Shown here one piece after another: positions 31,337 through 40,589 of a stretch of 64,000 bases of DNA. Position numbers and translations under genes: made by a program. The stretch spans positions 310,001 through 374,000 of the forward strand of contig NZ_JACRTA010000002.1 of assembly GCF_014385065.1 (NCBI RefSeq), read 5' to 3'. The stretch's first letter is position 1; each line of letters opens with the position of its first letter. The notes under the pieces are model-generated. The model was not told the origin of the DNA. It made no database searches and worked only from the letters and a program-made list of their open reading frames with translations. This DNA is from Lentihominibacter hominis (lineage in GTDB: Bacteria; Bacillota; Clostridia; Peptostreptococcales; Anaerovoracaceae).

Positions 31337-31552
31337 ATGTGTATAGCTATACCCGGAAGGGTTATGGAGCTTTCAGACGGTAAAGCAAAAGTGGATTTTA
31401 ACGGAAATACGGTTGATGTAAATACAGGGCTTGTGGAACCTAAAGTGGGGCAGTATGTACTGGTACACGCGGGCTGTGCCATAGAAGTTATGGAACAGGA
31501 TAAAGCTCAGGAATTGATAGAGTTGTTTACCGAACTGGAGGAATTACAGTAA
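31337..31552 (+). CDS. hypC: Hydrogenase maturation chaperone HypC
   Basis: A 71-residue HypC/HybG-type chaperone. It begins MCIAIPGRV with the essential Cys2 that carries the Fe(CN)2CO unit with HypD, and keeps the small OB-like fold (VGQYVLVHAGCAIEVM). GAGGAGG precedes ATG. Four bases separate it from hypD. Confidence 0.97.
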   Translation: MCIAIPGRVMELSDGKAKVDFNGNTVDVNTGLVEPKVGQYVLVHAGCAIEVMEQDKAQELIELFTELEELQ

Positions 31553-31556
31553 AATA

Positions 31557-32603
31557 ATGGATATAAAAGAGATAATTGATTATCTGAAGGCGTATGACGG
31601 TAAAAAGTTGAAAATAATGGAAGTATGTGGGACTCATACGGCGGCTATATTTAAAAACGGCATAAGGAGCTTGATATCAGACAGAATAAAGCTGATATCA
31701 GGACCGGGCTGTCCTGTATGTGTTACGCCTACAGCATATATAGACAGATGTATAGAGTATGCGTCAAAAGAAAACCATACACTGCTTACGTTTGGGGATA
31801 TGATGAAAGTACCGGGGGAAAAAGGCAGCCTGTCAGAGGTGAAAGGAAATGGCAATGTGAATATACAGATAATGTATTCACCTTTTGAAGCTATAGATAA
31901 GGCAAAAGCAAATCCGGATATCACATATGTTATAGCTGCGGTAGGGTTTGAGACTACTGCGCCTGCATATGCTCTGATGATAAAGGAAGCTCGCCGGGAG
32001 GGTATAGAGAATATAAAACTGGTTACAGCTTTAAAAAAGGCTATACCAGCTTTACAGTGGATATGTGAAAACCAAGAGGATGTGGATGGTTTTATATGTC
32101 CAGGTCATGTGAGCGTTATAACAGGTAGCCGTGTTTATGAACCTTTGGCCCGATGTTATAATAAGCCTTTTGTGGTAGCGGGTTTTGAAGCTGAACATAT
32201 ACTGGCAGCCATATATAGGATTGTAAGACAACTGGAAAGCGGTGAGGCTAAAGCAGAGAACCTTTATAAAAACGCAGTGAAACAGAGCGGCAATGAAAAG
32301 GCGGTAGAAGTCATGGAATACGCTTTTGAAGAAGGTCCGGCTATGTGGCGGGGTCTTGGTATAATAGAAGATTCGGGACTGTATCTTACAGGACCGTTCA
32401 GCCGGTATGACGGGGGCAGCAGAGATCTGTATGAAGATATGGAGCTTCCTTCAGAATGTCGATGCGGTGATGTGATAGTAGGAAGAATGAATCCGGATCA
32501 ATGCCCTATGTTTGGAAAAAAGTGCAGTCCTATGAATCCTTTCGGACCTTGTATGGTTTCATCCGAGGGAGCATGTGGCATATGGTACAGGAATGTTCAT
32601 TAA
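31557..32603 (+). CDS. hypD: Hydrogenase maturation protein HypD
   Basis: Iron-sulfur scaffold on which the Fe(CN)2CO moiety is assembled; 348 residues. The conserved blocks EVCGTHTAAIFKNGIR (about residues 22-37), SGPGCPVCVTP (about 49-59) and the C-terminal cysteine cluster FGKKCSPMNPFGPCMVSSEGACGIWY region are all present, giving the thiol pair and the [4Fe-4S] ligands. Translation is probably coupled to hypC. Confidence 0.97.
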   Translation: MDIKEIIDYLKAYDGKKLKIMEVCGTHTAAIFKNGIRSLISDRIKLISGPGCPVCVTPTAYIDRCIEYASKENHTLLTFGDMMKVPGEKGSLSEVKGNGNVNIQIMYSPFEAIDKAKANPDITYVIAAVGFETTAPAYALMIKEARREGIENIKLVTALKKAIPALQWICENQEDVDGFICPGHVSVITGSRVYEPLARCYNKPFVVAGFEAEHILAAIYRIVRQLESGEAKAENLYKNAVKQSGNEKAVEVMEYAFEEGPAMWRGLGIIEDSGLYLTGPFSRYDGGSRDLYEDMELPSECRCGDVIVGRMNPDQCPMFGKKCSPMNPFGPCMVSSEGACGIWYRNVH

Positions 32604-32614
32604 GGAGAATTGCG

Positions 32615-33595
32615 ATGAAAATAACTATGGCTCACGGAAGCGGAGGTAAATCTTCTGCTCAGCTTATGAGCGATATATTCGGAAAATATTTTAAAAATGA
32701 GATTTTGGACAGAATGGAGGATGCGGCAGTTCTTGATGTAAGCGGTAAAATTGCGTGCAGCACTGATTCATTCGTAGTTACACCGCTGATATTCAGCGGC
32801 GGGGATATAGGCAAGCTGTGTGTATGCGGCACAGTCAATGATCTTCTGATGATGGGTGCAGTTCCAAAGTATATAACATGCGGTTTTATCATGGAGGAAG
32901 GGCTTGAAACGGGGCTTCTTGATAAAATAGTGGAGTCTATGGCAAGACAGGCTCGTGAAGCCGGTGTTGTTATAGTTGCAGGAGATACAAAGGTTATTGA
33001 AGGAAACGGGGGGCTGTATATAAATACGACAGGCATCGGTGAGATACCGGCCGGAAGAAATGTCAGCAGCAGCAACTGTGAACCGGAAGACGTGGTGATA
33101 GTGTCAGGAAACCTCGGAGATCATCATGCGTGTATATTGAGCCATAGAATGGAGATTGAAAACCATATAAAAAGCGATTGTGCAGCTTTAAATGACGTTG
33201 TGGACAGTCTTTTTGAAAACAGTATAAATGTTAAAACGATGAGAGATGTTACAAGAGGAGGACTTGGTACGGTTCTCAACGAAATTGCCGATAGTTCGGG
33301 ATGCATGATAGAATTGAATGAAGAAAGTATTCCCGTAGATGATGAGGTAAGAGGATTCTGTGACATCCTTGGTCTTGATCCTCTATATATGGGAAACGAG
33401 GGCAAAATGATAGCAGTCGTTTCGGGAAAGGATGCAGATAAAGCTCTTGAGGCTATTAGAAACACGAAGCATGGAAAAAATGCTGAGATTATAGGAACTG
33501 TGAAAACGGGGAGCGGAGCTTATATAAAAACAAGACTGGGAGCCACCAGAAGGTTTGATGTGCTTTACGGAGAGGGACTCCCGAGAATATGTTAA
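32615..33595 (+). CDS. hypE: Hydrogenase maturation protein HypE
   Basis: HypE accepts the carbamoyl group from HypF on its C-terminal cysteine and dehydrates it to thiocyanate; 326 residues. N-terminal MAHGSGGKSS and AVLDVSGKIACSTDSF fit the PurM-like fold, and the C-terminal PRIC tail with the reactive cysteine is intact. ATG 32615 is preceded by AAGGAGAATT; a longer in-frame extension inside hypD is rejected. Confidence 0.97.
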   Translation: MKITMAHGSGGKSSAQLMSDIFGKYFKNEILDRMEDAAVLDVSGKIACSTDSFVVTPLIFSGGDIGKLCVCGTVNDLLMMGAVPKYITCGFIMEEGLETGLLDKIVESMARQAREAGVVIVAGDTKVIEGNGGLYINTTGIGEIPAGRNVSSSNCEPEDVVIVSGNLGDHHACILSHRMEIENHIKSDCAALNDVVDSLFENSINVKTMRDVTRGGLGTVLNEIADSSGCMIELNEESIPVDDEVRGFCDILGLDPLYMGNEGKMIAVVSGKDADKALEAIRNTKHGKNAEIIGTVKTGSGAYIKTRLGATRRFDVLYGEGLPRIC

Positions 33596-33615
33596 ATCAA
33601 GGAGAGATCTGAGGT

Positions 33616-34485
33616 ATGAGGCTTAAACAAGTAGGGGAGAAGACATATTATATTGAACATGATACCAATATAGGCGTATATATGACAGGCAGGGACAGAG
33701 TATGTCTGATAGATACAGGTTCCAAAGGGGACGGAGAGAGCATAGATGAGATCATAAGCAATCAGGGATGGTCTGTGGATTATATAATAAATACCCATAC
33801 TCATATAGATCATCTTGGAGGCAATGAGTATCTCATGAAAAAATATCATATTCCTGCATATTGTACGGAATATGATATGGCTTTTGCGCATTATTCAGAT
33901 CTGGAGGCTGCCTATATGAATGGAGGATATCCATGCAGGAGACTTCGCAATATATTTTCTCATCCCGGGATGATAGGATTTGAGTCTATTGAAAGAAATC
34001 ACTTGGAAGGCATAAGCTGGATATATCTTCCGGGGCATACATTTGGAATGATAGGATTGAAAACTTCCGATGACATCTGGTTTTTGGCTGATTCATATCT
34101 CAGCAGAAAATATCTGCAAAAACGAAGTTTCGGATATCTTTATGATGTAGAAGGATATTTGAATACACTGAAATGCATAAAAACTCTTGAGGGAGTCCTT
34201 TTTATACCGGCCCATGGTGTAGCTGAAAAGGATATAACAGAGATATCAGATTTGAATACAGCCAATATAATGAAAATGATTGGAATGATAAAAGATATAT
34301 GTACCGAGTATATGTCTATTGACGGTATTCTGAAAAAAATGTATGAAAAAATGGGCATGAGATCAACTGTTTCTCAGCATGCGTTGCTTTCATCTACAGC
34401 AAAAAGTTATATAACTTATCTTCAGGATAGAGATGAGCTTGAATGTAGATTCATAGACAATATAATGATGTGGAAAGCTAAGTGA
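33616..34485 (+). CDS. Metallo-beta-lactamase fold hydrolase downstream of hypE
   Basis: A 289-residue MBL-fold protein. The metal-binding motif is HTHIDH (about residues 60-65), followed by PGHTFG, LADSY and PAHG, which supply the remaining His and Asp ligands, so it should bind two metal ions. The remaining C-terminal ~90 residues are helical. It starts 20 bases after hypE, behind AAGGAGAGATCTGAGG, and is probably part of the hypCDE transcript. The family spans glyoxalase II-like thioesterases, phosphodiesterases and others, and the substrate cannot be told. It abuts deoC tail-to-tail with no spacer. Confidence 0.85.
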   Translation: MRLKQVGEKTYYIEHDTNIGVYMTGRDRVCLIDTGSKGDGESIDEIISNQGWSVDYIINTHTHIDHLGGNEYLMKKYHIPAYCTEYDMAFAHYSDLEAAYMNGGYPCRRLRNIFSHPGMIGFESIERNHLEGISWIYLPGHTFGMIGLKTSDDIWFLADSYLSRKYLQKRSFGYLYDVEGYLNTLKCIKTLEGVLFIPAHGVAEKDITEISDLNTANIMKMIGMIKDICTEYMSIDGILKKMYEKMGMRSTVSQHALLSSTAKSYITYLQDRDELECRFIDNIMMWKAK

Positions 34486-35151
34486 TCATTTTTTGTTAAG
34501 ATAATCTTTCATGATAGAGACTGAAGCGCTGCATCCAAGTCTGTCGGCGCCGGCTTCTATCATTTTTAATGCATCTTCAAGAGTTTTGATGCCTCCGGAA
34601 GCCTTGACCTTTACATTGTCTGAAGAAGATTTTGCCATCAGTTCAACGTGATGTGGGTAGGCTCCTCCTTCGCTGAAGCCTGTGGAAGTTTTTACAAAAT
34701 CAACTCCTGTTGATGAGGCTATTTCGCATGCCTTTATGATCTCATCATTTGAAAGAAGGCATGTTTCAAGGATAACTTTGATCTGTGCGTTTTGTTTATG
34801 ACACAGATCTGACAGCATAGACAGTTCATTTTCTACATAGTCATATCGGCAGTCTTTCAATGCACCGATGTTTATGACAATATCTATTTCATTTGCTCCA
34901 TCTGAAAGAGCGTTTTCTATTTCGAAAGCTTTGGCTTCAGTAGTCATAGCGCCGAGAGGAAATCCGGCTACTGAGGTTATTTTTACATGGGTATTTTTAA
35001 GATTTTCGGCGGCAGTTTTTACGTAACAGCTATTGATACATACGGAAGCAAAGTCATATTCAGCGGCTTCTTTGCAGAGTTTTTTTATATCCGCTTGTGT
35101 TGATTCAGGTTTTAAAAGTGTATGATCAAAGTATTTGCTGAACTTTTTCAT
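34486..35151 (-). CDS. deoC: Deoxyribose-phosphate aldolase
   Basis: Class I aldolase that cleaves 2-deoxyribose 5-phosphate to glyceraldehyde 3-phosphate and acetaldehyde; 221 residues, the short bacterial form. The Schiff-base lysine region DFVKTSTGF and the second conserved lysine in VKASGGIKT are present. ATG 35151 (KKFSKYFDHTLLKPE) has AGAGGATATTGAC upstream; 16 further in-frame residues upstream look non-coding. No other nucleoside catabolism genes are adjacent. Confidence 0.95.
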   Translation of the reverse strand: MKKFSKYFDHTLLKPESTQADIKKLCKEAAEYDFASVCINSCYVKTAAENLKNTHVKITSVAGFPLGAMTTEAKAFEIENALSDGANEIDIVINIGALKDCRYDYVENELSMLSDLCHKQNAQIKVILETCLLSNDEIIKACEIASSTGVDFVKTSTGFSEGGAYPHHVELMAKSSSDNVKVKASGGIKTLEDALKMIEAGADRLGCSASVSIMKDYLNKK

Positions 35152-35212
35152 GTCAATATCCTCTTTTCTCTTGTTATAATGGTCTATGTAGTATATCATA
35201 ATTGCTAAAACA

Positions 35213-35241
35213 TTGCATTGCTTTATATTAGCATGTATAAT
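35213..35241 (+). promoter_or_regulatory. Putative promoter of the metF-metH operon
   Basis: Perfect -10 TATAAT at 35236-35241 with a weak -35 TTGCAT (35213-35218) at 17-base spacing. No S-box, cobalamin or T-box element was recognised between deoC and metF. Confidence 0.45.
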
Positions 35242-35315
35242 ATATTGTTAAATAATGACCGGTAAAATATGTTTTTATCAGCATTTTAAATAAAAAAATA
35301 TAGGAAGTGATTATT

Positions 35316-36182
35316 ATGAAAATACCTGAAATGTTTCAGCAAAAAAAACCTGTTTTTTCTATGGAGATTTTTCCTCCGAAAAAAAAGGCTAATATAGATT
35401 CGATTTATGAAACTGTAGAAAAACTGAAAGTGTGTGATCCTGATTTTATAAGTGTTACGTATGGGGCCGGTGGGAGTATGACGGACAATTATACATGTGA
35501 AATAGCATCCAATATTAAGAAGCGATTCGGCATAGAGACTCTGGCACATTTAACATGTATAAATTCATCCAGAGAAGATGTTAAAGAGATGATAGGGCGC
35601 TTTCAAGCGGCCGATATAAAAAATGTTCTTACCTTGAGAGGAGATATTGTTCCGGATCAGGATATAAAGAAGGATTTTCATCACGCTAATGAGCTGGCTA
35701 TAGAGGTGCAGAGAAAATGCAATGACGATCTTGAGATCTTAGGCGCATGTTATCCTGAGGGTCATTATGAGAGCAAGTCTTTGGATGAGGATATTCAGAA
35801 TCTTAAATATAAGATAGGCGCCGGAGTAAAGGTTTTGATATCTCAGCTTTTCTTTGATAATCAGCTTTTTTATGAATTTGTTGGGAAAGCCAGAATGATG
35901 GGGATAAATGTACCTGTATCAGCGGGGATAATGCCTATAATAAATTCAAGGCAAATAGAGAGAACGGTCGCTCTCAGCGGGGCGAGTCTTCCTCATGATT
36001 TTACAAAGATGATAGGCCTTTATGAAAATAAGCCGGAAGAACTCTTTGAGGCAGGTATTCAGTATGCGTCGGATCAGATAAGAGATCTGATAAAAAGCGG
36101 AGTGGATGGGATACATCTTTATATAATGAATAATCCTAAAGTAGCTTTGAGAGTTTATGACAATATAAAGGATCTTTTATAA
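35316..36182 (+). CDS. metF: 5,10-methylenetetrahydrofolate reductase
   Basis: Flavoprotein reducing methylene-THF to methyl-THF, the methyl donor for MetH; 288 residues. The N-terminal FSMEIFPPKK, DFISVTYGAGGS, LTLRGD and PVSAGIMPI motifs of the MetF TIM barrel are present. ATG 35316 follows AGGAAGTG; the upstream GTG overlaps that site. It heads a folate/cobalamin methionine-synthesis operon. Confidence 0.95.
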   Translation: MKIPEMFQQKKPVFSMEIFPPKKKANIDSIYETVEKLKVCDPDFISVTYGAGGSMTDNYTCEIASNIKKRFGIETLAHLTCINSSREDVKEMIGRFQAADIKNVLTLRGDIVPDQDIKKDFHHANELAIEVQRKCNDDLEILGACYPEGHYESKSLDEDIQNLKYKIGAGVKVLISQLFFDNQLFYEFVGKARMMGINVPVSAGIMPIINSRQIERTVALSGASLPHDFTKMIGLYENKPEELFEAGIQYASDQIRDLIKSGVDGIHLYIMNNPKVALRVYDNIKDLL

Positions 36183-36193
36183 GGTATTAAGCG

Positions 36194-36835
36194 ATGAATA
36201 TAGATATAACAGAACCTATTTCCAGAAAGAGATGGCTCAATGCGCTGGGAGCAGGAGATAAAGATGATTATTCTTTGATAGCGAGGCTGGATAAAGCTGA
36301 GAAAATTCTGTTTGAGTCAGCAAAACCTAAAGCAGTATATCGTGTGATGAACAGGAAAGATGTTAGAGTAGAAGGGTTTTCTCTTCAAAAGCATCTCGAA
36401 GGATGCCATAAAGTTGCAGTGATGGCTCTTACGCTTGGCATAGGTGTGGATAATGCCATCAGAAAGATGCAGATATCTGATATGGCTGAAGCAGTGATAA
36501 TGGACAGTGGTGCGTCTGTTTTGGTGGACAGCCTCTGTGATAAGTTTGAAGAATACATCAGAAACAATGTTGATGAATACGTTACTTCAAGATTCAGTCC
36601 TGGATACGGGGATTCACCGCTCAGAATGCAGAAGAGTGTTATATCATATGTTGATGGACAGCGAAAGATAGGTCTCAATGTGACTTCAAGTAATTTGATG
36701 ATACCGAGAAAATCTGTAACGGCGCTGATCGGCCTTTCCGAACATCCGGTAACAGGGCGGCTGGCTACGTGCGGGGAATGTGTTTTAAAAGATAAATGTA
36801 CACTCAGGAAAGAAGGAAAATTTTGTGGCTATTGA
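36194..36835 (+). CDS. Stand-alone methionine synthase reactivation-domain protein
   Basis: A 213-residue protein matching the AdoMet-binding activation domain normally found at the C-terminus of MetH. The motif RFSPGYGDSPL (about residues 135-145) and the ...LMIPRKSVTALIGLS segment are typical, and a Cys-rich C-terminus (CGECVLKDKC) follows. It should re-methylate oxidised cobalamin on the neighbouring methionine synthase, which lacks this domain. It overlaps the metH start by 11 bases, supporting a split two-protein enzyme. Confidence 0.88.
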   Translation: MNIDITEPISRKRWLNALGAGDKDDYSLIARLDKAEKILFESAKPKAVYRVMNRKDVRVEGFSLQKHLEGCHKVAVMALTLGIGVDNAIRKMQISDMAEAVIMDSGASVLVDSLCDKFEEYIRNNVDEYVTSRFSPGYGDSPLRMQKSVISYVDGQRKIGLNVTSSNLMIPRKSVTALIGLSEHPVTGRLATCGECVLKDKCTLRKEGKFCGY

Positions 36836-39242
36836 TTTTAGAGATAAGATATATATATTAGACGGAGCTATGGGGACCATGCTTCAGAAAGCGGGGATGA
36901 ATCCGGAAGAAACAACTACTCAGTTTGGATTGAAACATCCGGAAATTTGGTATGACATTTTTACTCAATATATAAATGCAGGAGCGGATATAATATATGC
37001 AGGGACGTTCGGAATAAATAAGTTCAAGGCGGATGAGCTTGATATGTCTTTGGAGGAAGCGGTTGTCTGTGCCATGAATGTCGCAGACCGAGCGCGGAAT
37101 GAGGCGTCAAAAGCTTCGGGAAGAGATGTAAAGATAGCTCTTGGCATAGGACCGCTGGGAGAATTGCTTGAGCCGATGGGTACATTGACTTTTGAGGAAG
37201 CCTATGATGCTTTTTCGCAGATCGTGAATGCCGGAAAAAACTGTGGCGCAGATCTTGTGGTCATAGAGACAATGACGGATCTTTATGAGGTGAAGGCGGC
37301 TGTACTGGCTGTAAAGGAAAATTCAAAGCTCCCTGTTATGGTATCCATGACTTTTGAGGAAAATGAGAGAACTTTTACTGGAGTCAGCCTTGAGGCGATG
37401 GCTCTTACACTTGAAGGATTAGGTGTTGACGCTATGGGAATAAATTGTTCATTAGGTCCGGTAGAGATACTGCCTATGGCAAGAAAGCTCAGGAGTCTTA
37501 CATCGATTCCGGTGTTTGCTAAACCAAATGCAGGTCTTCCTGATCCTGAAACAGGTAAATACGACATAAGCTGCGATCAGTTTATAGACACCATGAAAGA
37601 ATATATAGACTGCGGAATAAATATGGTGGGCGGCTGCTGCGGAACAACACCTGAATATATATCGGGGATTGCCAGGTACAGAGACAGCCTTGTACAGAAA
37701 CCGCAGAAAGAAGAAAGTATAAAACATGGTCTCCGTATATGCAGCAGTACTGATGTGGTTACGGTGGATCATGTCACGGTGATAGGAGAGAGGATAAACC
37801 CTACCGGAAAGAAAAGGCTTAAACAAGCACTTTTAGAAAAGGATTTTGATTATATACTTAATCAAGCTATAGAACAGATAGATGCAGGCGCTGAAATACT
37901 TGATGTCAATGTAGGTGTCCCATCTCTTGATGATGTTGAAATGCTGCCTGAAGTCATCAAAAAACTTCAGTCTGTAACCGGGCTGCCTCTTCAGATAGAT
38001 TCGTCAAATCCTAAGGCTATTGAAGCGGCATTAAGGGTGTATAATGGCAAGGCTATTGTAAATTCTGTAAACGGAGAACCTGAAGTTATGGACAGTATAT
38101 TTCCCATAGTGAAGAAGTATGGGGCGGCAGTTATAGGGCTTACTCTGGACAGCGCAGGTATACCTGACAAAGCTGAGGACCGATTTGCCATAGCACAAAG
38201 AATACTTGATAAAGCTCTGGAATACGGAATTCCCAGGGAAGATCTTATAATAGACTGTCTTACTTTGACAGTGTCTGCTCAGCAGAAAGAAGCAGGAGAG
38301 ACGCTTAAAGCTGTCAGGATGATCAAAGACAGACTCGGCCTCAAAACAGCTCTGGGTGTTTCAAATATTAGTTTCGGATTGCCTATGAGGATTCTGGTGA
38401 ACAGGACTTTTCTGGCGATGGCTATGGAGTGCGGCCTTGATCTGCCTATAATAAATCCTAATGATGAAGATATGATGTCCGCGGTTTTTGCCTTTAATGT
38501 TCTTAAAAATGTAGATGAAAATGCTGTCAGATACATAGAAAGATATGGAGACTGTCAGCCGGAAATTTCTAAAACTGTTAAAAAGAGAGCTGCAGATTCT
38601 TCAGATACAAGTTCTTACAGTGATTCGGATATATTTTATTGTATAGAAAAAGGAATGAAAGCTGATACTGTAGCTGCTGTTAAAAAACTTCTTGAAAATC
38701 ACAGTGAGATGGAGTTGGTAAATGATTTTCTGATTCCGGCTCTTGATAATGTGGGACAGGGGTTCGAAAAAGGAACCATATTCCTTCCTCAGATGCTGCA
38801 GGCGGCAACCGCAGCGCAGGCGGGATTTGATATAATAAAAACCAGACTCGCCGAATCAGATAAGGAATCAGTATCACTGGGAGAAGTTGTTATTGCTACT
38901 GTAAAGGGGGACATTCACGATATTGGGAAGAATATAGTGAAGGTAATAATGGAAAACTACGGGTATAAGATGATTGATCTGGGAAGAGATGTACCATCCG
39001 AGAAAATTGTTGAGACAGTAGTAGAAAAAAATATAAAATTGGTGGGATTAAGTGCATTGATGACAACTACATTAAAAAGTATGGAAGAAACCATAATAGC
39101 TGTTAAAACAGCGGCTCCTGATTGTAGGATTATGGTGGGAGGAGCAGTGCTTACAGCTGATTATGCAGAAAAAATAGGTGCGGATTTTTACTGCAAAGAT
39201 GCTATGAAATCCGTAGAAGCAGCACAGGAGGTATTTGGATGA
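36825..39242 (+). CDS. metH: Cobalamin-dependent methionine synthase, lacking activation domain
   Basis: An 805-residue methionine synthase: homocysteine-binding domain (ILDGAMGTMLQ; zinc ligands in GINCSLG and GGCCGTTPEY), methyl-THF pterin-binding domain (VIGERINPTGKKRLK near residue 325), the cobalamin cap (four-helix) domain, and a Rossmann cobalamin domain with the base-off DIHDIGKN motif near residue 698. It ends there, without the AdoMet activation domain of E. coli MetH, which is encoded by the preceding gene. The start is GTG 36825 behind AGAAGGAAAA. The stop overlaps the next ATG (ATGA). Confidence 0.95.
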   Translation: MAIDFRDKIYILDGAMGTMLQKAGMNPEETTTQFGLKHPEIWYDIFTQYINAGADIIYAGTFGINKFKADELDMSLEEAVVCAMNVADRARNEASKASGRDVKIALGIGPLGELLEPMGTLTFEEAYDAFSQIVNAGKNCGADLVVIETMTDLYEVKAAVLAVKENSKLPVMVSMTFEENERTFTGVSLEAMALTLEGLGVDAMGINCSLGPVEILPMARKLRSLTSIPVFAKPNAGLPDPETGKYDISCDQFIDTMKEYIDCGINMVGGCCGTTPEYISGIARYRDSLVQKPQKEESIKHGLRICSSTDVVTVDHVTVIGERINPTGKKRLKQALLEKDFDYILNQAIEQIDAGAEILDVNVGVPSLDDVEMLPEVIKKLQSVTGLPLQIDSSNPKAIEAALRVYNGKAIVNSVNGEPEVMDSIFPIVKKYGAAVIGLTLDSAGIPDKAEDRFAIAQRILDKALEYGIPREDLIIDCLTLTVSAQQKEAGETLKAVRMIKDRLGLKTALGVSNISFGLPMRILVNRTFLAMAMECGLDLPIINPNDEDMMSAVFAFNVLKNVDENAVRYIERYGDCQPEISKTVKKRAADSSDTSSYSDSDIFYCIEKGMKADTVAAVKKLLENHSEMELVNDFLIPALDNVGQGFEKGTIFLPQMLQAATAAQAGFDIIKTRLAESDKESVSLGEVVIATVKGDIHDIGKNIVKVIMENYGYKMIDLGRDVPSEKIVETVVEKNIKLVGLSALMTTTLKSMEETIIAVKTAAPDCRIMVGGAVLTADYAEKIGADFYCKDAMKSVEAAQEVFG

Positions 39243-39673
39243 ACAGATTTGGAATGTGGTTTGCTAATTTAATGAGAGGACGGTACGGGACTGATAATTT
39301 AAATAGATTTCTTTTGGTTATTGCTCTTATACTTGTGATAGCTGATATGTTTATAAGATGGAGGGTTTTGTATCTGATCGCAGTAATACTGTTGATATAT
39401 GTATACTGCAGAATGTTTTCGAGAAACGTAAATGCCAGATACAGAGAGAATCAAAAATTCCTCCAGTTGACTGCAAGATTCAGAAAGAAGTCATCGGGGG
39501 CAGGAGGATATGCCGGCGGCAGTACATCCAGATGGAATGGGAAAGTAAAGGACAAGGATCATAAGATATTGAGATGTCCGGGCTGCGGTGAGAAACTCAG
39601 AGTTCCCAAAGGGGCAGGGAAAATAAATATAAGCTGTCCGCATTGCGGGACTAAGTTTATTAAGAAGGTTTGA
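39239..39673 (+). CDS. Small membrane protein with C-terminal zinc ribbon
   Basis: A 144-residue protein I cannot name. It has two adjacent hydrophobic segments near residues 23-55 (FLLVIALILVIADMF and LYLIAVILLIYVYC), a basic cytoplasmic linker, and a C-terminal zinc ribbon with CPGCGEKLRVP...CPHCGTKF. The ATGA overlap with metH implies translational coupling. Similar zinc-ribbon membrane proteins are common hypothetical neighbours in Clostridia; a role in methionine synthesis is not shown. Confidence 0.8.
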   Translation: MNRFGMWFANLMRGRYGTDNLNRFLLVIALILVIADMFIRWRVLYLIAVILLIYVYCRMFSRNVNARYRENQKFLQLTARFRKKSSGAGGYAGGSTSRWNGKVKDKDHKILRCPGCGEKLRVPKGAGKINISCPHCGTKFIKKV

Positions 39674-39701
39674 ACGAGACTGTCAGTAGAAGGAGGAAAA
39701 T

Positions 39702-40448
39702 ATGCCTACACCTGATCCGGTAGCTTTCTCTGTTTTTGGTATTGATATAATGTGGTACGCGGTTCTGATAACTTCGGGAATGATCATTGCCACAATAATA
39801 TGCTGCAGACGAGCTCCTAAACATGATCTGACTTCAGATCAGATTCTTAATTTTGTTATAATATGTATTCCCTTGGCAATAATAGGCTCACGGATTTATT
39901 ATGTGATGTTTAACTGGTCTATGTATTCAGGAAATATAAAAGACATATTAAATATCAGAGCCGGAGGCCTTGCTATACATGGGGGGCTTATAATGGGATT
40001 CATCATTGTGATGATACTCTGTTCTATATGGAAAATACGGCCTCTTAACGTATTGGACTTGGCGGCCCCCTGTATAGCTGTCGCTCAGTCTATAGGAAGG
40101 TGGGGAAATTATTTTAATTCAGAAGCTCATGGTGGGCCTACTGATCTGCCCTGGGCCATAACTGTAAATGGGCAGTCGGTTCACCCTACATTTTTATATG
40201 AGTCTATCTGGTGCTTCTTGTTGTTCCTTTTTCTCATATATATAGATAACAGGCGTAGATTTGAAGGGCAGACATTACTGCTGTACTGCGGGCTGTATTC
40301 AGCAGAAAGGTTTTTCGTGGAAGGGCTGCGGACTGACAGTCTTATGATAGGCCCATTCAGGCAGGCGCAGGTACTTAGCGCAACAGTGATAATACTTTGC
40401 GTCATTGCATATATTATATTATACAGACGTCATAGTAAAAACAGTTAA
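39702..40448 (+). CDS. lgt: Prolipoprotein diacylglyceryl transferase
   Basis: Integral membrane enzyme that attaches diacylglycerol to the lipobox cysteine of prolipoproteins; 248 residues with about seven hydrophobic segments. The signature GRWGNYFNSEAHGGP (about residues 130-144), the HPTFLYES block and RFFVEGLRTDS are conserved. It starts with AGGAGGAAA 28 bases after the zinc-ribbon gene. A lipoprotein gene lies about 2 kb downstream on the other strand. Confidence 0.96.
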   Translation: MPTPDPVAFSVFGIDIMWYAVLITSGMIIATIICCRRAPKHDLTSDQILNFVIICIPLAIIGSRIYYVMFNWSMYSGNIKDILNIRAGGLAIHGGLIMGFIIVMILCSIWKIRPLNVLDLAAPCIAVAQSIGRWGNYFNSEAHGGPTDLPWAITVNGQSVHPTFLYESIWCFLLFLFLIYIDNRRRFEGQTLLLYCGLYSAERFFVEGLRTDSLMIGPFRQAQVLSATVIILCVIAYIILYRRHSKNS

Positions 40449-40459
40449 AGAAAAAGTCG

Positions 40460-40498
40460 GAAGTTCCCATATATAAGTTGATATGTGGGAACTTTTTC
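40460..40498 (+). terminator. Intrinsic terminator after lgt
   Basis: AGTTCCCATAT pairs with ATATGTGGGAACT (two-base bulge), followed by TTTTTC. It ends the metF-lgt unit. Confidence 0.88.
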
Positions 40499-40560
40499 AA
40501 TGCCTTCAATATTTTTTGAAATTCTGAAAATCAAAGACGCAGTATTTTAAATGTATCACA

Positions 40561-40589
40561 TTGAAAAAGCCAGAGCAATACTATATAAT
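40561..40589 (+). promoter_or_regulatory. Promoter of ychF
   Basis: -35 TTGAAA (40561-40566), 17 bases, -10 TATAAT (40584-40589). The 312-base gap 40449-40760 holds the lgt terminator, this promoter, a leader of about 165 bases and the hairpin described next. A 19-codon reading frame at 40615-40674 lacks a ribosome binding site and is not called. Confidence 0.75.

Noticed and set aside
35152..35315. S-box, cobalamin or T-box leader before metF
   Set aside because: The spacer is short and A/T-rich with none of the conserved cores.
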